Assembly (NCBI RefSeq): GCF_000002985.6 | Contig: NC_003279.8 | Coordinates: 4,278,001-4,342,000, forward strand | DNA: 64,000 bases | Reading direction: 5' to 3' | Source of the DNA: Caenorhabditis elegans | Taxonomy: Eukaryota > Nematoda > Chromadorea > Rhabditida > Rhabditidae | In this document: positions 1 to 13,900 of the stretch, in pieces | Layout: every line of letters starts with the position of its first letter | Numbering within the stretch: the first letter of the stretch is position 1 | Made by a program: the position numbers and the translations under genes | Notes under the pieces: model-generated | Databases searched by the model: none | What the model was told of the DNA's origin: nothing | The model's input: the letters and a program-made list of their open reading frames with translations, nothing else

Positions 1-1576
1 TAATATCAAGTATTTCTTAAACATACTCATAGACGATGCTCCAGTTGGTCCTTCAGAACCCAAATCCGTGATATTTCCCATCTGAGACGAAGTGTTCATG
101 GCAATGTCAATAATCTCGCTCCTTGGCAGCTTTGGTTTCTTCAAGGATTCAACTTGAGGATTTTCATTCTTTTGCAATCGTTCCAGCAATGTCATTTCAA
201 TATCTTTCAAGTTGGGATTAGCGAAGTGCCCAAGCTCAGTTCTATAGTTATTCCCTGCAATAAAAATCTAATTTTCAGATTGCAACCCTTACGAACCACA
301 TAAGCAGAAAACTGCAAAAATCGAAAAAATCAAAGGTAGGACGAAAAACGCCATCACGATCCACGAGCAAATGTGAGCTGACGAGTTTTCTGGCTCGAGT
401 GTTCCATTTTGCTTCAATTTATGCCGACTGACTCCTATTTGTTTAAGTGTTGGTAAAGCATTCGGGCTCGGGAGGCTTTTGTAAAGTGAAGCATAAAAAA
501 GTTCTTGAAATCCCTTCAGTGCGTACTGTACAGCTCTGAAATTGAAATTTGTTGGTAAAAAGTGAAAATAGAATACTTAGATTTACATGGTATTGTTATA
601 CATCTTATCACATTTCCACAAATGTTCAAGCTTTCCACTATCAAGCGATTTTCTGAGCATGACCTGAAAAATACTTTTTTTTTTAACCCGATGAATGCAT
701 CTCGAGACTCACAAAAGTTTTGAGCGGAATCATAAAATGCTCGTGAACATCAATATCGTTTCTGTGGCAGTAATCTTCCGAACAAGAAACACGAATATTA
801 ATTATTCTTTTATCTATGCAAATTATGTCAACCACGATGCGACTATTGTTCTGAAGACTCAGAATTTCTGGTGTAGATGGAGGATTTGAAGCTCTTAATT
901 GTTGACTTTTCATATCAAAACTCCACGAGAATTGACCTGGCTTTCTTTCTGTAATAAAGGTTTGAGAAAAATAAGTTTAGAAGAAAATACTCACTTGCAA
1001 TATTCAATCGATATCTCTCGAATCCATCCAAAATACAATCATGATTAATATGAGGATTTGACTGATCTACTACACCATCTATATTGATTGTATTTTTCAA
1101 TTGATAAATCGACTCCGCAATTATTGTTGAGCTCAAACACGCAGCGAAGAAACTTTTGGCACAGTAGCAATTGATCGAAATTCCTTTTTTGCTAGACTTG
1201 TTTGATGAAATTTCGCAATGTGGTGACTCTGTGGAGTCTAGTTGCTTGTCTTGAAATAATTTCTGTAGTTTGGAATTATTCTTGAAATTGGTAGATTCGT
1301 CTGAGAAGCTGGTTAAGTTGCATCCGGTCAGAAGTATTGATGTGGTGCAATCCTGAAAATATTATACATCAGTAAAAATACGATAACGCGGTGTCAGGTT
1401 GCACCATCACGGTTTGATCTCAAATAAATGTGGCAAAAATGTTTTTGAAAATCAGATGAAAAGCAAAAGTGAATAAAATAACATACCATATCACTTTGAC
1501 ATCTACGTGTTTGACTCTCCACATAAGAATCGCTGAGAAAAAGGAAGCTAATTAGCAACTGAAGCAATATATTCAT
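1..1576 (-). CDS. Single-pass membrane protein, unknown, 3' part beyond the window
   Basis: I do not recognise this protein. Six exons read in one frame on the minus strand: 1576-1487, 1352-995, 948-713, 663-587, 535-297 and 254-1 (open at the edge), about 418 residues. The start at 1576 gives a classic signal peptide (MNILLQLLISFLFLSDSYVES). An ectodomain of about 290 residues follows, with scattered cysteines and several N-glycosylation sequons (for example NLT, NNS, NKS, NGT). One hydrophobic segment at about residues 312-334 (WIVMAFFVLPLIFSIFAVF) is followed by a polar, lysine-rich tail. This predicts a type I plasma-membrane or secretory-pathway protein. Donors and acceptors are canonical except the exon 5 donor: GTTCGT at 296 keeps the frame, while the nearby GTAAGG at 292 would give a stop. 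Transcription is divergent from the gene starting at 1957. Function is unknown; the exon structure is moderately sure. Confidence 0.72.
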
Positions 1577-1956
1577 CGAGAAAAATTCAAATTCAAAACT
1601 GAATCTTTCTTAAATTCGAAATAAAATAAAAATGTTTGCGCTTCAACAAAACTTTCAAAACGTGAATATCTATTTATTTTTGACGTAATTGATTTTAATT
1701 TTGAATGGTTGAAAATCATTAGCGCTAGAATGATAGTTGCCGATTTTTCAAAGGTATCTTAGAGACCCTGCAATGCATACAAAAAGTTTTATTTAAGTAC
1801 AAGATAAAATATTAAAGTGTCAAGCTTTGACGCCCGAATGACTACTGTTGCATATTATTGGAAGCTAATCGGTGCATGTAAGAACAGAAAACAGAAAATT
1901 CAAAATCATTTATACATTCATTATCTGTATTAGAGCTAACATATTATCTTGGAGCG
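1577..1956. promoter_or_regulatory. Divergent intergenic promoter region
   Basis: These 380 bp separate two divergent start codons (1576 on minus, 1957 on plus), so both promoters should lie here. The sequence is A/T-rich, without a clear TATA box or a TTTCAG trans-splice acceptor close to either ATG. The role is inferred from gene orientation only. Confidence 0.4.
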
Positions 1957-4900
1957 ATGGAAGCCGGCGTTGCTCCGCCTCCATCGCCGCCGCCACCACC
2001 GATTGTCCGGGAATACCTTCGCCACAAGAAGCTTTACAATATTCCAGTAGGTACAAGAAGCTTCACGTAGTTACAGAAATAGTAGATTTTTAGCCCTACC
2101 TTTTAGAGCGTATTTTATTATTTAATGAAAACTACCACTTATAGGCAAAATAGAGGGATTTTCGTAATTTTGAAAATTCATAAATCTCTTCAAAGTAATT
2201 TTTTTGCGAAATGTCTTTCAGAAACTTTGTAGTAAATTTTAAGCTCTTTTAGAATATATTAACAATATTCCAGTAGGTACAAGAAGCTTCACGTAGTTAC
2301 AGAAATAGTACATTTTTAGCCCTACCTTTTAGCGCGTATTTTATTATTTAATGAAAACTACCATTTATAGGCAAAAATAAATGGATTTTCCAAACTTTGA
2401 AAATTCATAAATCTCTTCAAAGTAACTTTTTTTGAAATGTCTTTTAGAAACTTTGTAGTAAATTTTATGCTCTTTTAGAATATATTAACATTATTTCAGT
2501 AGGTACAAGAAGCTTCACGTAGTTACAGAAATTGTACATTTTCAGCCCTACCTTTTAGTGCGTATTTTATTAATTAATGAAAACTACCACTTATAGGCAA
2601 AATAGAGGGATTTTCGTAATTTTGAAAATTCATAAATCTCTTCAAAGTAATTTTTTTGCGAAATGTCTTTCAGAAACTTTGTAGTAAATTTTAAGCTCTT
2701 TTAGAATATATTAACAATATTCCAGTAGGTACAAGAAGCTTCACGTAGTTACAGAAATAGTACATTTTCAGCCCTACCTTTTAGTGCGTATTTTATTAAT
2801 TAATGAAAACTACCACTTATAGGCAAAATAGAGGGATTTTCGTAATTTTGAAAATTCATAAATCTCTTCAAAGTAATTTTTTTGCGAAATGTCTTTCAGA
2901 AACTTTGTAGTAAATTTTAAGCTCTTTTAGAATATATTAACAATATTCCAGTAGGTACAAGAAGCTTCACGTAGTTACAGAAATAGTACATTTTCAGCCC
3001 TACCTTTTAGTGCATATTTTATTATTTAATGAAAACTACCATTTATAGGCAAAAATAGATGGATTTTCCAAAATTTGAAAATTCATAAATCTCTTCACAG
3101 TAACTTTTTTTGAAATGTCTTTCAGAAACCATGGAGTAAATTTTAAGCTCTTTCAGAATATATTAACAATATTACAGTAGGTACAAGAAGCTTCACGTAG
3201 TTACAGAAATTGTACATTTTCAGCCCTACCTTTTAGTGCGTATTTTATTAATTAATGAAAACTACCATTTATAGGCAAAAATTTATTTATTTATTTAATT
3301 AATATGTATTTATTTAATTAATATTTATTTATTTATTTAATTAATATTTATTTATTTAATTAATATTTATTTATTTATTTAATTAATATTTATTTATTTA
3401 ATTAATATTTATTTCTTTAATTAATATTTTCGATGCTCTTTGTAGACAAATCAATGGGAAAATGATCAATTTCTGAAGGCAGTAATTCTCAAAATCTTCT
3501 GTTCTCTAAATATTGGGTGCTTTTCAATGCTCTTTGTAGACAAATCAATGGGAAAATGATCAATTTCTGGAGGCAGTAAATCTCAAAATCTTCTGTTCTC
3601 TAAATATTGGGTGCTTTTCGATGCTCTTTGTAGACAAATCAATGGGAAAATTGTCAATTTCTGAAGGCAGTAATTCTCAAAATCTTCTGTTCTCTAAATA
3701 TTGGGTGCTTTTCGATGCCCTATGTAGAAAAATCAATGGGAAAATCATCAATTTCTGAAGGCAGTAATTCTCAAAATCTTCTGTTCTCTAAATATTGGGT
3801 GCTTTTCGATGCCCTATGTAGACAAATCAATGGGAAAATCATCAATTTCTGAAGGCAGTAATTCTCAAAATCTTCTGTTCTCTAAATATTGGGTGCTTTT
3901 CGATGCTCTTTGTAGACAAATCAATGGGAAAATCATAAATTTCTGAAGGCAGTAATTCTCAAAATCTTCTGTTCTCTAAATATTGGGTGCTTTTCGATGC
4001 TCTTTGTAGACAAATCAATGGGAAAATCATAAATTTCTGAAGGCAGTAATTCTCAAAATCTTCTGTTCTCTAAATATTGGGTGCTTTTCGATGCTCTTTG
4101 TAGACAAATCAATGGGAAAATCATAAATTTCTGAAGGCAGTAATTCTCAAAATCTTCTGTTCTCTAAATATTGGGTGCTTTTCGATGCCCTATGTAGACA
4201 AATCAATGGGAAAATCATCAATTTCTGAAGGAAGTAATTCTCAAAATCTTCTGTTCTCTAAATATTGGGTGCTTTTCGATGCTCTTTGTAGACAAATCAA
4301 TGGGAAAATCATAAATTTCTGAAGGCAGTAATTCTCAAAATCTTCTGTTCTCTAAATATTGGGTGCTTTTCGATGCCCTATGTAGACAAATCAATGGGAA
4401 AATCATCAATTTCTGAAGGCAGTAATTCTCAAAATCTTCTGTTCTCTAAATATTGGGTGCTTTTCGATGCTCTTTGTAGACAAATCAATGGGAAAATCAT
4501 AAATTTCTGAAGGAAGTAATTCTCAAAATCTTCTGTTCTCTAAATATTGGGTGCTTTTCGATGCCCTATGTAGACAAATCAATGGGAAAATCATCAATTT
4601 CTGAAGGCAGTAATTCTCAAAATCTTCTGTTCTCTAAATATTGGGTGCTTTTCGATGCCCTATGTAGACAAATCAATGGGAAAATCATCAATTTCTGAAG
4701 GAAGTAATTCTCAAAATCTTCTGTTCTCTAAATATTGGGTGCTTTTCGATGCTCTTTGTAGACAAATCAATGGGAAAATCATAAATTTCTGAAGGCAGTA
4801 ATTCTCAAAATCTTCTGTTCTCTAAATATTGGGTGCTTTTCGATGCCCTATGTAGACAAATCAATGGGAAAATCATCAATTTCTGAAGGAAGTAATTCTC

Positions 4901-7900
4901 AAAATCTTCTGTTCTCTAAATATTGGGTGCTTTTCGATGCTCTTTGTAGACAAATCAATGGGAAAATCATAAATTTCTGAAGGCAGTAATTCTCAAAATC
5001 TTCTGTTCTCTAAATATTGGGTGCTTTTCGATGCCCTATGTAGACAAATCAATGGGAAAATCATCAATTTCTGAAGGCAGTAATTCTCAAAATCTTCTGT
5101 TCTCTAAATATTGGGTGCTTTTCGATGCTCTTTGTAGACAAATCAATGGGAAAATCATAAATTTCTGAAGGAAGTAATTCTCAAAATCTTCTGTTCTCTA
5201 AATATTGGGTGCTTTTCGATGCCCTATGTAGACAAATCAATGGGAAAATCATCAATTTCTGAAGGCAGTAATTCTCAAAATCTTCTGTTCTCTAAATATT
5301 GGGTGCTTTTCGATGCCCTATGTAGACAAATCAATGGGAAAATCATCAATTTCTGAAGGCAGTAATTCTCAAAATCTTCTGTTCTCTAAATATTGGGTGC
5401 TTTTCGATGCCCTATGTAGACAAATCAATGGGAAAATCATCAATTTCTGAAGGCAGTAATTCTCAAAATCTTCTGTTCTCTAAATATTGGGTGCTTTTCG
5501 ATGCTCTTTGTAGACAAATCAATGGGAAAATCATAAATTTCTGAAGGAAGTAATTCTCAAAATCTTCTGTTCTCTAAATATTGGGTGCTTTTCGATGCCC
5601 TATGTAGACAAATCAATGGGAAAATCATCAATTTCTGAAGGAAGTAATTCTCAAAATCTTCTGTTCTCTAAATATTGGGTGCTTTTCGATGCCCTATGTA
5701 GACAAATCAATGGGAAAATCATCAATTTCTGAAGGAAGTAATTCTCAAAATCTTCTGTTCTCTAAATATTGGGTGCTTTTCGATGCCCTATGTAGACAAA
5801 TCAATGGGAAAATTGTCAATTTCTGAAGGCAGTAATTCTCAAAATCTTCTGTTCTCTAAATATTGGGTGCTTTTCGATGCCCTATGTAGACAAATCAATG
5901 GGAAAATTGTCAATTTCTGAAGGCAGTAATTCTCAAAATCTTCTGTTCTCTAAATATTGGGTGCTTTTCGATGATCTTTGTAGACAAATCAATGGGAAAA
6001 TTGTCAATTTCTGAAGGCAGTAATTCTCAAAATCTTCTGTTCTCTAAATATTGGGTACTTTTCGATGCTCTTTGTAGACAAATCAATGGGAAAATTGTCA
6101 ATTTCTGAAGGCAGTAATTCTCAAAATCTTCTGTTCTCTAAATATTGGGTGCTTTTCGATGCCCTATGTAGACAAATCAATGGGAAAATTGTCAATTTCT
6201 GAAGGCAGTAATTCTCAAAATCTTCTGTTCTCTAAATATTGGGTGCTTTTCGATGCCCTATGTAGACAAATCAATGGGAAAATTGTCAATTTCTGAAGGC
6301 AGTAATTCTCAAAATCTTCTGTTCTCTAAATATTGGGTGCTTTTCGTTGCCCTATGTAGACAAATCAATGGGAAAATCATCAATTTCTGAAGGCAGTAAT
6401 TCTCAAAATCTTCTGTTCTCTAAATATTGGGTGCTTTTCGATGCCCTATGTAGACAAATCAATGGGAAAATTGTCAATTTCTGAAGGCAGTAATTCTCAA
6501 AATCTTCTGTTCTCTAAATATTGGGTGCTTTTCGATGCCCTATGTAGACAAATCAATGGGAAAATCATCAATTTCTGAAGGCAGTAATTCTCAAAATCTT
6601 CTGTTCTCTAAATATTGGGTGCTTTTCGATGCCCTATGTAGACAAATCAATGGGAAAATTGTCAATTTCTGAAGGCAGTAATTCTCAAAATCTTCTGTTC
6701 TCTAAATATTGGGTGCTTTTCGATGATCTTTGTAGACAAATCAATGGGAAAATTGTCAATTTCTGAAGGCAGTAATTCTCAAAATCTTCTGTTCTCTAAA
6801 TATTGGGTGCTTTTCGATGCTCTTTGTAGACAAATCAATGGGAAAATCATCAATTTCTGAAGGCAGTAATTCTCAAAATCTTCTGTTCTCTAAATATTGG
6901 GTACTTTTCGATGCTCTTTGTAGACAAATCAATGGGAAAATCATCAATTTCTGAAGGCAGTAATTCTCAAAATCTTCTGTTCTCTAAATATTGGGTGCTT
7001 TTCGATGCTCTTTGTAGACAAATCAATGGGAAAATCATCAATTTCTGAAGGCAGTAATTCTCAAAATCTTCTGTTCTCTAAATATTGGGTGCTTTTCGAT
7101 GCTCTTTGTAGACAAATCAATGGGAAAATCATAAATTTCTGAAGGAAGTAATTCTCAAAATCTTCTGTTCTCTAAATATTGGGTGCTTTTCGATGCTCTT
7201 TGTAGACAAATCAATGGGAAAATCATCAATTTCTGAAGGCAGTAATTCTCAAAATCTTCTGTTCTCTAAATATTGGGTGCTTTTCGATGCCCTATGTAGA
7301 CAAATCAATGGGAAAATCATCAATTTCTGAAGGCAGTAATTCTCAAAATCTTCTGTTCTCTAAATATTGGGTGCTTTTCGATGCTCTTTGTAGACAAATC
7401 AATGGGAAAATCATCAATTTCTGAAGGCAGTAATTCTCAAAATCTTCTGTTCTCTAAATATTGGGTGCTTTTCGATGCTCTTTGTAGACAAATCAATGGG
7501 AAAATCATCAATTTCTGAAGGCAGTAATTCTCAAAATCTTCTGTTCTCTAAATATTGGGTGCTTTTCGATGCTCTTTGTAGACAAATCAATGGGAAAATC
7601 ATCAATTTCTGAAGGCAGTAATTCTCAAAATCTTCTGTTCTCTAAATATTGGGTGCTTTTCGATGCTCTTTGTAGACAAATCAATGGGAAAATCATAAAT
7701 TTCTGAAGGAAGTAATTCTCAAAATCTTCTGTTCTCTAAATATTGGGTGCTTTTCGATGCTCTTTGTAGACAAATCAATGGGAAAATCATCAATTTCTGA
7801 AGGCAGTAATTCTCAAAATCTTCTGTTCTCTAAATATTGGGTGCTTTTCGATGCTCTTTGAAGACAAATCAATGGGAAAATCATCAATTTCTGGAGGCAG

Positions 7901-10900
7901 TAATTCTCAAAATCTTCTGTTCTCTAAATATTGGGTGCTTTCGATGCTCTTTGTAGACAAATCAATAGGAAAATCATCAATTTCTGAAGGCAGTAATTCT
8001 CAAAATCTTCTGTTCTCTAAATATTGGGTGCTTTTCGATGCTCTTTGTAGACAAATCAATGGGAAAATCATCAATTTCTGAAGGAAGTAATTCTCAAAAT
8101 CTTCTGTTCTCTAAATATTGGGTGCTTTTCGATGCCCTATGTAGACAAATCAATGGGAAAATTGTCAATTTCTGAAGGCAGTAATTCTCAAAATCTTCTG
8201 TTCTCTAAATATTGGGTGCTTTTCGATGCCCTATGTAGACAAATCAATGGGAAAATTGTCAATTTCTGAAGGCAGTAGTTCTCAAAATCTTCCGTTCTCT
8301 AAATATTGGGTGCTTTTCGATGCCCTATGTAGACAAATCAATGGGAAAATTGTCAATTTCTGAAGGCAGTAGTTCTCAAAATCTTCTGTTCTCTAAATAT
8401 TGGGTGCTTTTCGATGCCCTATGTAGACAAATCAATGGGAAAATTGTCAATTTCTGAAGGCAGTAATTCTCAAAATCTTCTGTTCTCTAAATATTGGGTG
8501 CTTTTCGATGCTCTTTGTAGACAAATCAATGGGAAAATCATCAATTTCTGAAGGCAGTAATTCTCAAAATCTTCTGTTCTCTAAATATTGGGTGCTTTTC
8601 GATGCTCTTTGTAGACAAATCAATGGGAAAATCATCAATTTCTGAAGGCAGTAATTCTCAAAATCTTCTGTTCTCTAAATATTGGGTGCTTTTCGATGCC
8701 CTATGTAGACAAATCAATGGGAAAATCATCAATTTCTGGAGGCAGTAATTCTCAAAATCTTCTGTTCTCTAAATATTGGGTGCTTTCGATGCCCTATGTA
8801 GACAAATCAATGGGAAAATCATCAATTTCTGGAGGCAGTAATTCTCAAAATCTTCTGTTCTCTAAATATTGGGTGCTTTTCGATGCCCTATGTAGACAAA
8901 TCAATGGGAAAATCATCAATTTCTGAAGGCAGTAATTCTCAAAATCTTCTGTTCTCTAAATATTGGGTGCTTTTCGATGCCCTATGTAGACAAATCAATG
9001 GGAAAATCATCAATTTCTGAAGGCAGTAATTTTCAAAATCTTCTGTTCTCTAAATATTGGGTGCTTTTCGATGCTCTTTGTAGACAAATCAATGGGAAAA
9101 TTGTCAATTTCTGAAGGCAGTAATTCTCAAAATCTTCTGTTCTCTAAATATTGGGTGCTTTTCGATGCTCTTTGTAGACAAATCAATGGGAAAATCATCA
9201 ATTTCTGAAGGCAGTAATTCTCAAAATCTTCTGTTCTCTAAATATTGGGTGCTTTTCGATGCTCTTTGAAGACAAATCAATGGGAAAATTGTCAATTTCT
9301 GAAGGCAGTAATTCTCAAAATCTTCTGTTCTCTAAATATTGGGTGCTTTTCGATGCTCTTTGAAGACAAATCAATGGGAAAATCATCAATTTCTGGAGGC
9401 AGTAATTCTCAAAATCTTCTGTTCTCTAAATATTGGGTGCTTTTCGATGCCCTATGTAGACAAATCAATGGGAAAATCATCAATTTCTGAAGGCAGTAAT
9501 TCTCAAAATCTTCTGTTCTCTAAATATTGGGTGCTTTTCGATGCCCTATGTAGACAAATCAATGGGAAAATCATCAATTTCTGGAGGCAGTAATTCTCAA
9601 AATCTTCTGTTCTCTAAATATTGGGTGCTTTTCGATGCCCTATGTAGACAAATCAATGGGAAAATCATCAATTTCTGAAGGCAGTAATTTTCAAAATCTT
9701 CTGTTCTCTAAATATTGGGTGCTTTTCGATGCCCTATGTAGACAAATCAATGGGAAAATCATCAATTTCTGAAGGCAGTAATTCTCAAAATCTTCTGTTC
9801 TCTAAATATTGGGTGCTTTTCGATGCCCTATGTAGACAAATCAATGGGAAAATCATCAATTTCTGAAGGAAGTAATTCTCAAAATCTTCTGTTCTCTAAA
9901 TATTGGGTGCTTTTCGATGCCCTATGTAGACAAATCAATGGGAAAATCATCAATTTCTGGAGGCAGTAATTCTCAAAATCTTCTGTTTTCTAAATATTGG
10001 GTGCTTTCGATGCTCTTTGTAGACAAATCAATGGGAAAATCATCAATTTCTGAAGGCAGTAATTTTCAAAATCTTCTGTTCTCTAAATATTGGGTGCTTT
10101 TCGATGCTCTTTGTAGACAAATCAATGGGAAAATCATCAATTTCTGAAGGCAGTAATTCTCAAAATCTTCTGTTCTCTAAATATTGGGTGCTTTTCGATG
10201 CTCTTTGTAGACAAATCAATGGGAAAATCATCAATTTCTGAAGGCAGTAATTCTCAAAATCTTCTGTTCTCTAAATATTGGGTGCTTTTCGATGCTCTTT
10301 GTAGACAAATCAATGGGAAAATCATCAATTTCTGAAGGCAGTAATTCTCAAAATCTTCTGTTCTCTAAATATTGGGTGCTTTTCGATGCCCTATGTAGAC
10401 AAATCAATGGGAAAATCATCAATTTCTGAAGGCAGTAATTTTCAAAATCTTCTGTTCTCTAAATATTGGGTGCTTTTCGATGCTCTTTGTAGACAAATCA
10501 ATGGGAAAATCATCAATTTCTGAAGGCAGTAATTCTCAAAATCTTCTGTTCTCTAAATATTGGGTGCTTTCGATGCTCTTTGTAGACAAATCAATGGGAA
10601 AATTGTCAATTTCTGAAGGCAGTAATTCTCAAAATCTTCTGTTCTCTAAATATTGGGTGCTTTTCGATGCTCTTTGTAGACAAATCAATGGGAAAATCAT
10701 CAATTTCTGAAGGCAGTAATTCTCAAAATCTTCTGTTCTCTAAATATTGGGTGCTTTTCGATGCTCTTTGTAGACAAATCAATGGGAAAATCATCAATTT
10801 CTGAAGGCAGTAATTCTCAAAATCTTCTGTTCTCTAAATATTGGGTGCTTTTCGATGCTCTTTGTAGACAAATCAATGGGAAAATCATCAATTTCTGAAG

Positions 10901-13900
10901 GCAGTAATTCTCAAAATCTTCTGTTCTCTAAATATTGGGTGCTTTTCGATGCTCTTTGTAGACAAATCAATGGGAAAATCATCAATTTCTGAAGGCAGTA
11001 ATTCTCAAAATCTTCTGTTCTCTAAATATTGGGTGCTTTTCGATGCCCTATGTAGACAAATCAATGGGAAAATCATCAATTTCTGAAGGCAGTAATTCTC
11101 AAAATCTTCTGTTCTTTAAATATTGGGTGCTTTCGATGCTCTTTGTAGACAAATCAATGGGAAAATCATCAATTTCTGAAGGCAGTAATTCTCAAAATCT
11201 TCTGTTCTCTAAATATTGGGTGCTTTTCGATGCCCTATGTAGACAAATCAATGGGAAAATCATCAATTTCTGAAGGCAGTAATTCTCAAAATCTTCTGTT
11301 CTTTAAATATTGGGTGCTTTCGATGCTCTTTGTAGACAAATCAATGGGAAAATCATCAATTTCTGAAGGCAGTAATTCTCAAAATCTTCTGTTCTCTAAA
11401 TATTGGGTGCTTTTCGATGCCCTATGTAGACAAATCAATGGGAAAATCATCAATTTCTGAAGGCAGTAATTCTCAAAATCTTCTGTTCTTTAAATATTGG
11501 GTGCTTTTCGATGCTCTTTGTAGACAAATCAATGGGAAAATCATCAATTTCTGAAGGCAGTAATTCTCAAAATCTTCTGTTCTCTAAATATTGGGTGCTT
11601 TTCGATGCCCTATGTAGACAAATCAATGGGAAAATCATCAATTTCTGAAGGCAGTAATTCTCAAAATCTTCTGTTCTTTAAATATTGGGTGCTTTCGATG
11701 CTCTTTGTAGACAAATCAATGGGAAAATCATCAATTTCTGAAGGCAGTAATTCTCAAAATCTTCTGTTCTCTAAATATTGGGTGCTTTTCGATGCTCTTT
11801 GTAGACAAATCAATGGGAAAATCATCAATTTCTGAAGGCAGTAATTCTCAAAATCTTCTGTTCTCTAAATATTGGGTGCTTTTCGATGCCCTATGTAGAC
11901 AAATCAATGGGAAAATCATCAATTTCTGAAGGCAGTAATTCTCAAAATCTTCTGTTCTTTAAATATTGGGTGCTTTCGATGCTCTTTGTAGACAAATCAA
12001 TGGGAAAATCATCAATTTCTGAAGGCAGTAATTCTCAAAATCTTCTGTTCTCTAAATATTGGGTGCTTTTCGATGCCCTATGTAGACAAATCAATGGGAA
12101 AATCATCAATTTCTGAAGGCAGTAATTCTCAAAATCTTCTGTTCTTTAAATATTGGGTGCTTTCGATGCTCTTTGTAGACAAATCAATGGGAAAATCATC
12201 AATTTCTGAAGGCAGTAATTCTCAAAATCTTCTGTTCTCTAAATATTGGGTGCTTTTCGATGCCCTATGTAGACAAATCAATGGGAAAATCATCAATTTC
12301 TGAAGGCAGTAATTCTCAAAATCTTCTGTTCTCTAAATATTGGGTGCTTTTCGATGCTCTTTGTAGACAAATCAATGGGAAAATTGTCAATTTCTGAAGG
12401 CAGTAATTTTCAAAATCTTCTGTTCTCTAAATATTGGGTGCTTTTCGATGCCCTATGTAGACAAATCAATGGGAAAATCATCAATTTCTGAAGGCAGTAA
12501 TTCTCAAAATCTTCTGTTCTCTAAATATTGGGTGCTTTTCGATGCCCTATGTAGACAAATCAATGGGAAAATCATCAATTTCTGGAGGCAGTAATTCTCA
12601 AAATCTTCTGTTCTCTAAATATTGGGTGCTTTTCGATGCCCTATGTAGACAAATCAATGGGAAAATCATCAATTTCTGAAGGCAGTAATTTTCAAAATCT
12701 TCTGTTCTCTAAATATTGGGTGCTTTTCGATGCCCTATGTAGACAAATCAATGGGAAAATCATCAATTTCTGGAGGCAGTAATTCTCAAAATCTTCTGTT
12801 CTCTAAATATTGGGTGCTTTTCGATGCCCTATGTAGACAAATCAATGGGAAAATCATCAATTTCTGAAGGCAGTAATTCTCAAAATCTTCTGTTCTCTAA
12901 ATATTGGGTGCTTTCGATGCTCTTTGTAGACAAATCAATGGGAAAATTGTCAATTTCTGAAGGCAGTAATTCTCAAAATCTTCTGTTCTCTAAATATTGG
13001 GTGCTTTTCGATGCTCTTTGTAGACAAATCAATGGGAAAATCATCAATTTCTGAAGGCAGTAATTCTCAAAATCTTCTGTTCTCTAAATATTGGGTGCTT
13101 TTCGATGCCCTATGTAGACAAATCAATGGGAAAATCATCAATTTCTGGAGGCAGTAATTCTCAAAATCTTCTGTTCTCTAAATATTGGGTGCTTTTCGAT
13201 GCCCTATGTAGACAAATCAATGGGAAAATCATCAATTTCTGAAGGCAGTAATTCTCAAAATCTTCTGTTCTCTAAATATTGGGTGCTTTTCGATGCCCTA
13301 TGTAGACAAATCAATGGGAAAATCATCAATTTCTGAAGGCAGTAATTTTCAAAATCTTCTGTTCTCTAAATATTGGGTGCTTTTCGATGCTCTTTGTAGA
13401 CAAATCAATGGGAAAATCATCAATTTCTGAAGGCAGTAATTCTCAAAATCTTCTGTTCTCTAAATATTGGGTGCTTTTCGATGCCCTATGTAGACAAATC
13501 AATGGGAAAATCATCAATTTCTGAAGGCAGTAATTCTCAAAATCTTCTGTTCTCTAAATATTGGGTGCTTTTCGATGCTCTTTGTAGACAAATCAATGGG
13601 AAAATTGTCAATTTCTGAAGGCAGTAATTTTCAAAATCTTCTGTTCTCTAAATATTGGGTGCTTTTCGATGCCCTATGTAGACAAATCAATGGGAAAATC
13701 ATCAATTTCTGAAGGCAGTAATTCTCAAAATCTTCTGTTCTCTAAATATTGGGTGCTTTTCGATGCTCTTTGTAGACAAATCAATGGGAAAATCATCAAT
13801 TTCTGAAGGCAGTAATTCTCAAAATCTTCTGTTCTCTAAATATTGGGTGCTTTTCGATGCTCTTTGAAGACAAATCAATGGGAAAATCATCAATTTCTGG

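Noticed and set aside
1872..2093. 73-codon plus-strand ORF overlapping exon 1 of the small gene
   Set aside because: It is in another frame; the frame starting at 1957 gives the in-phase splice to 17005.
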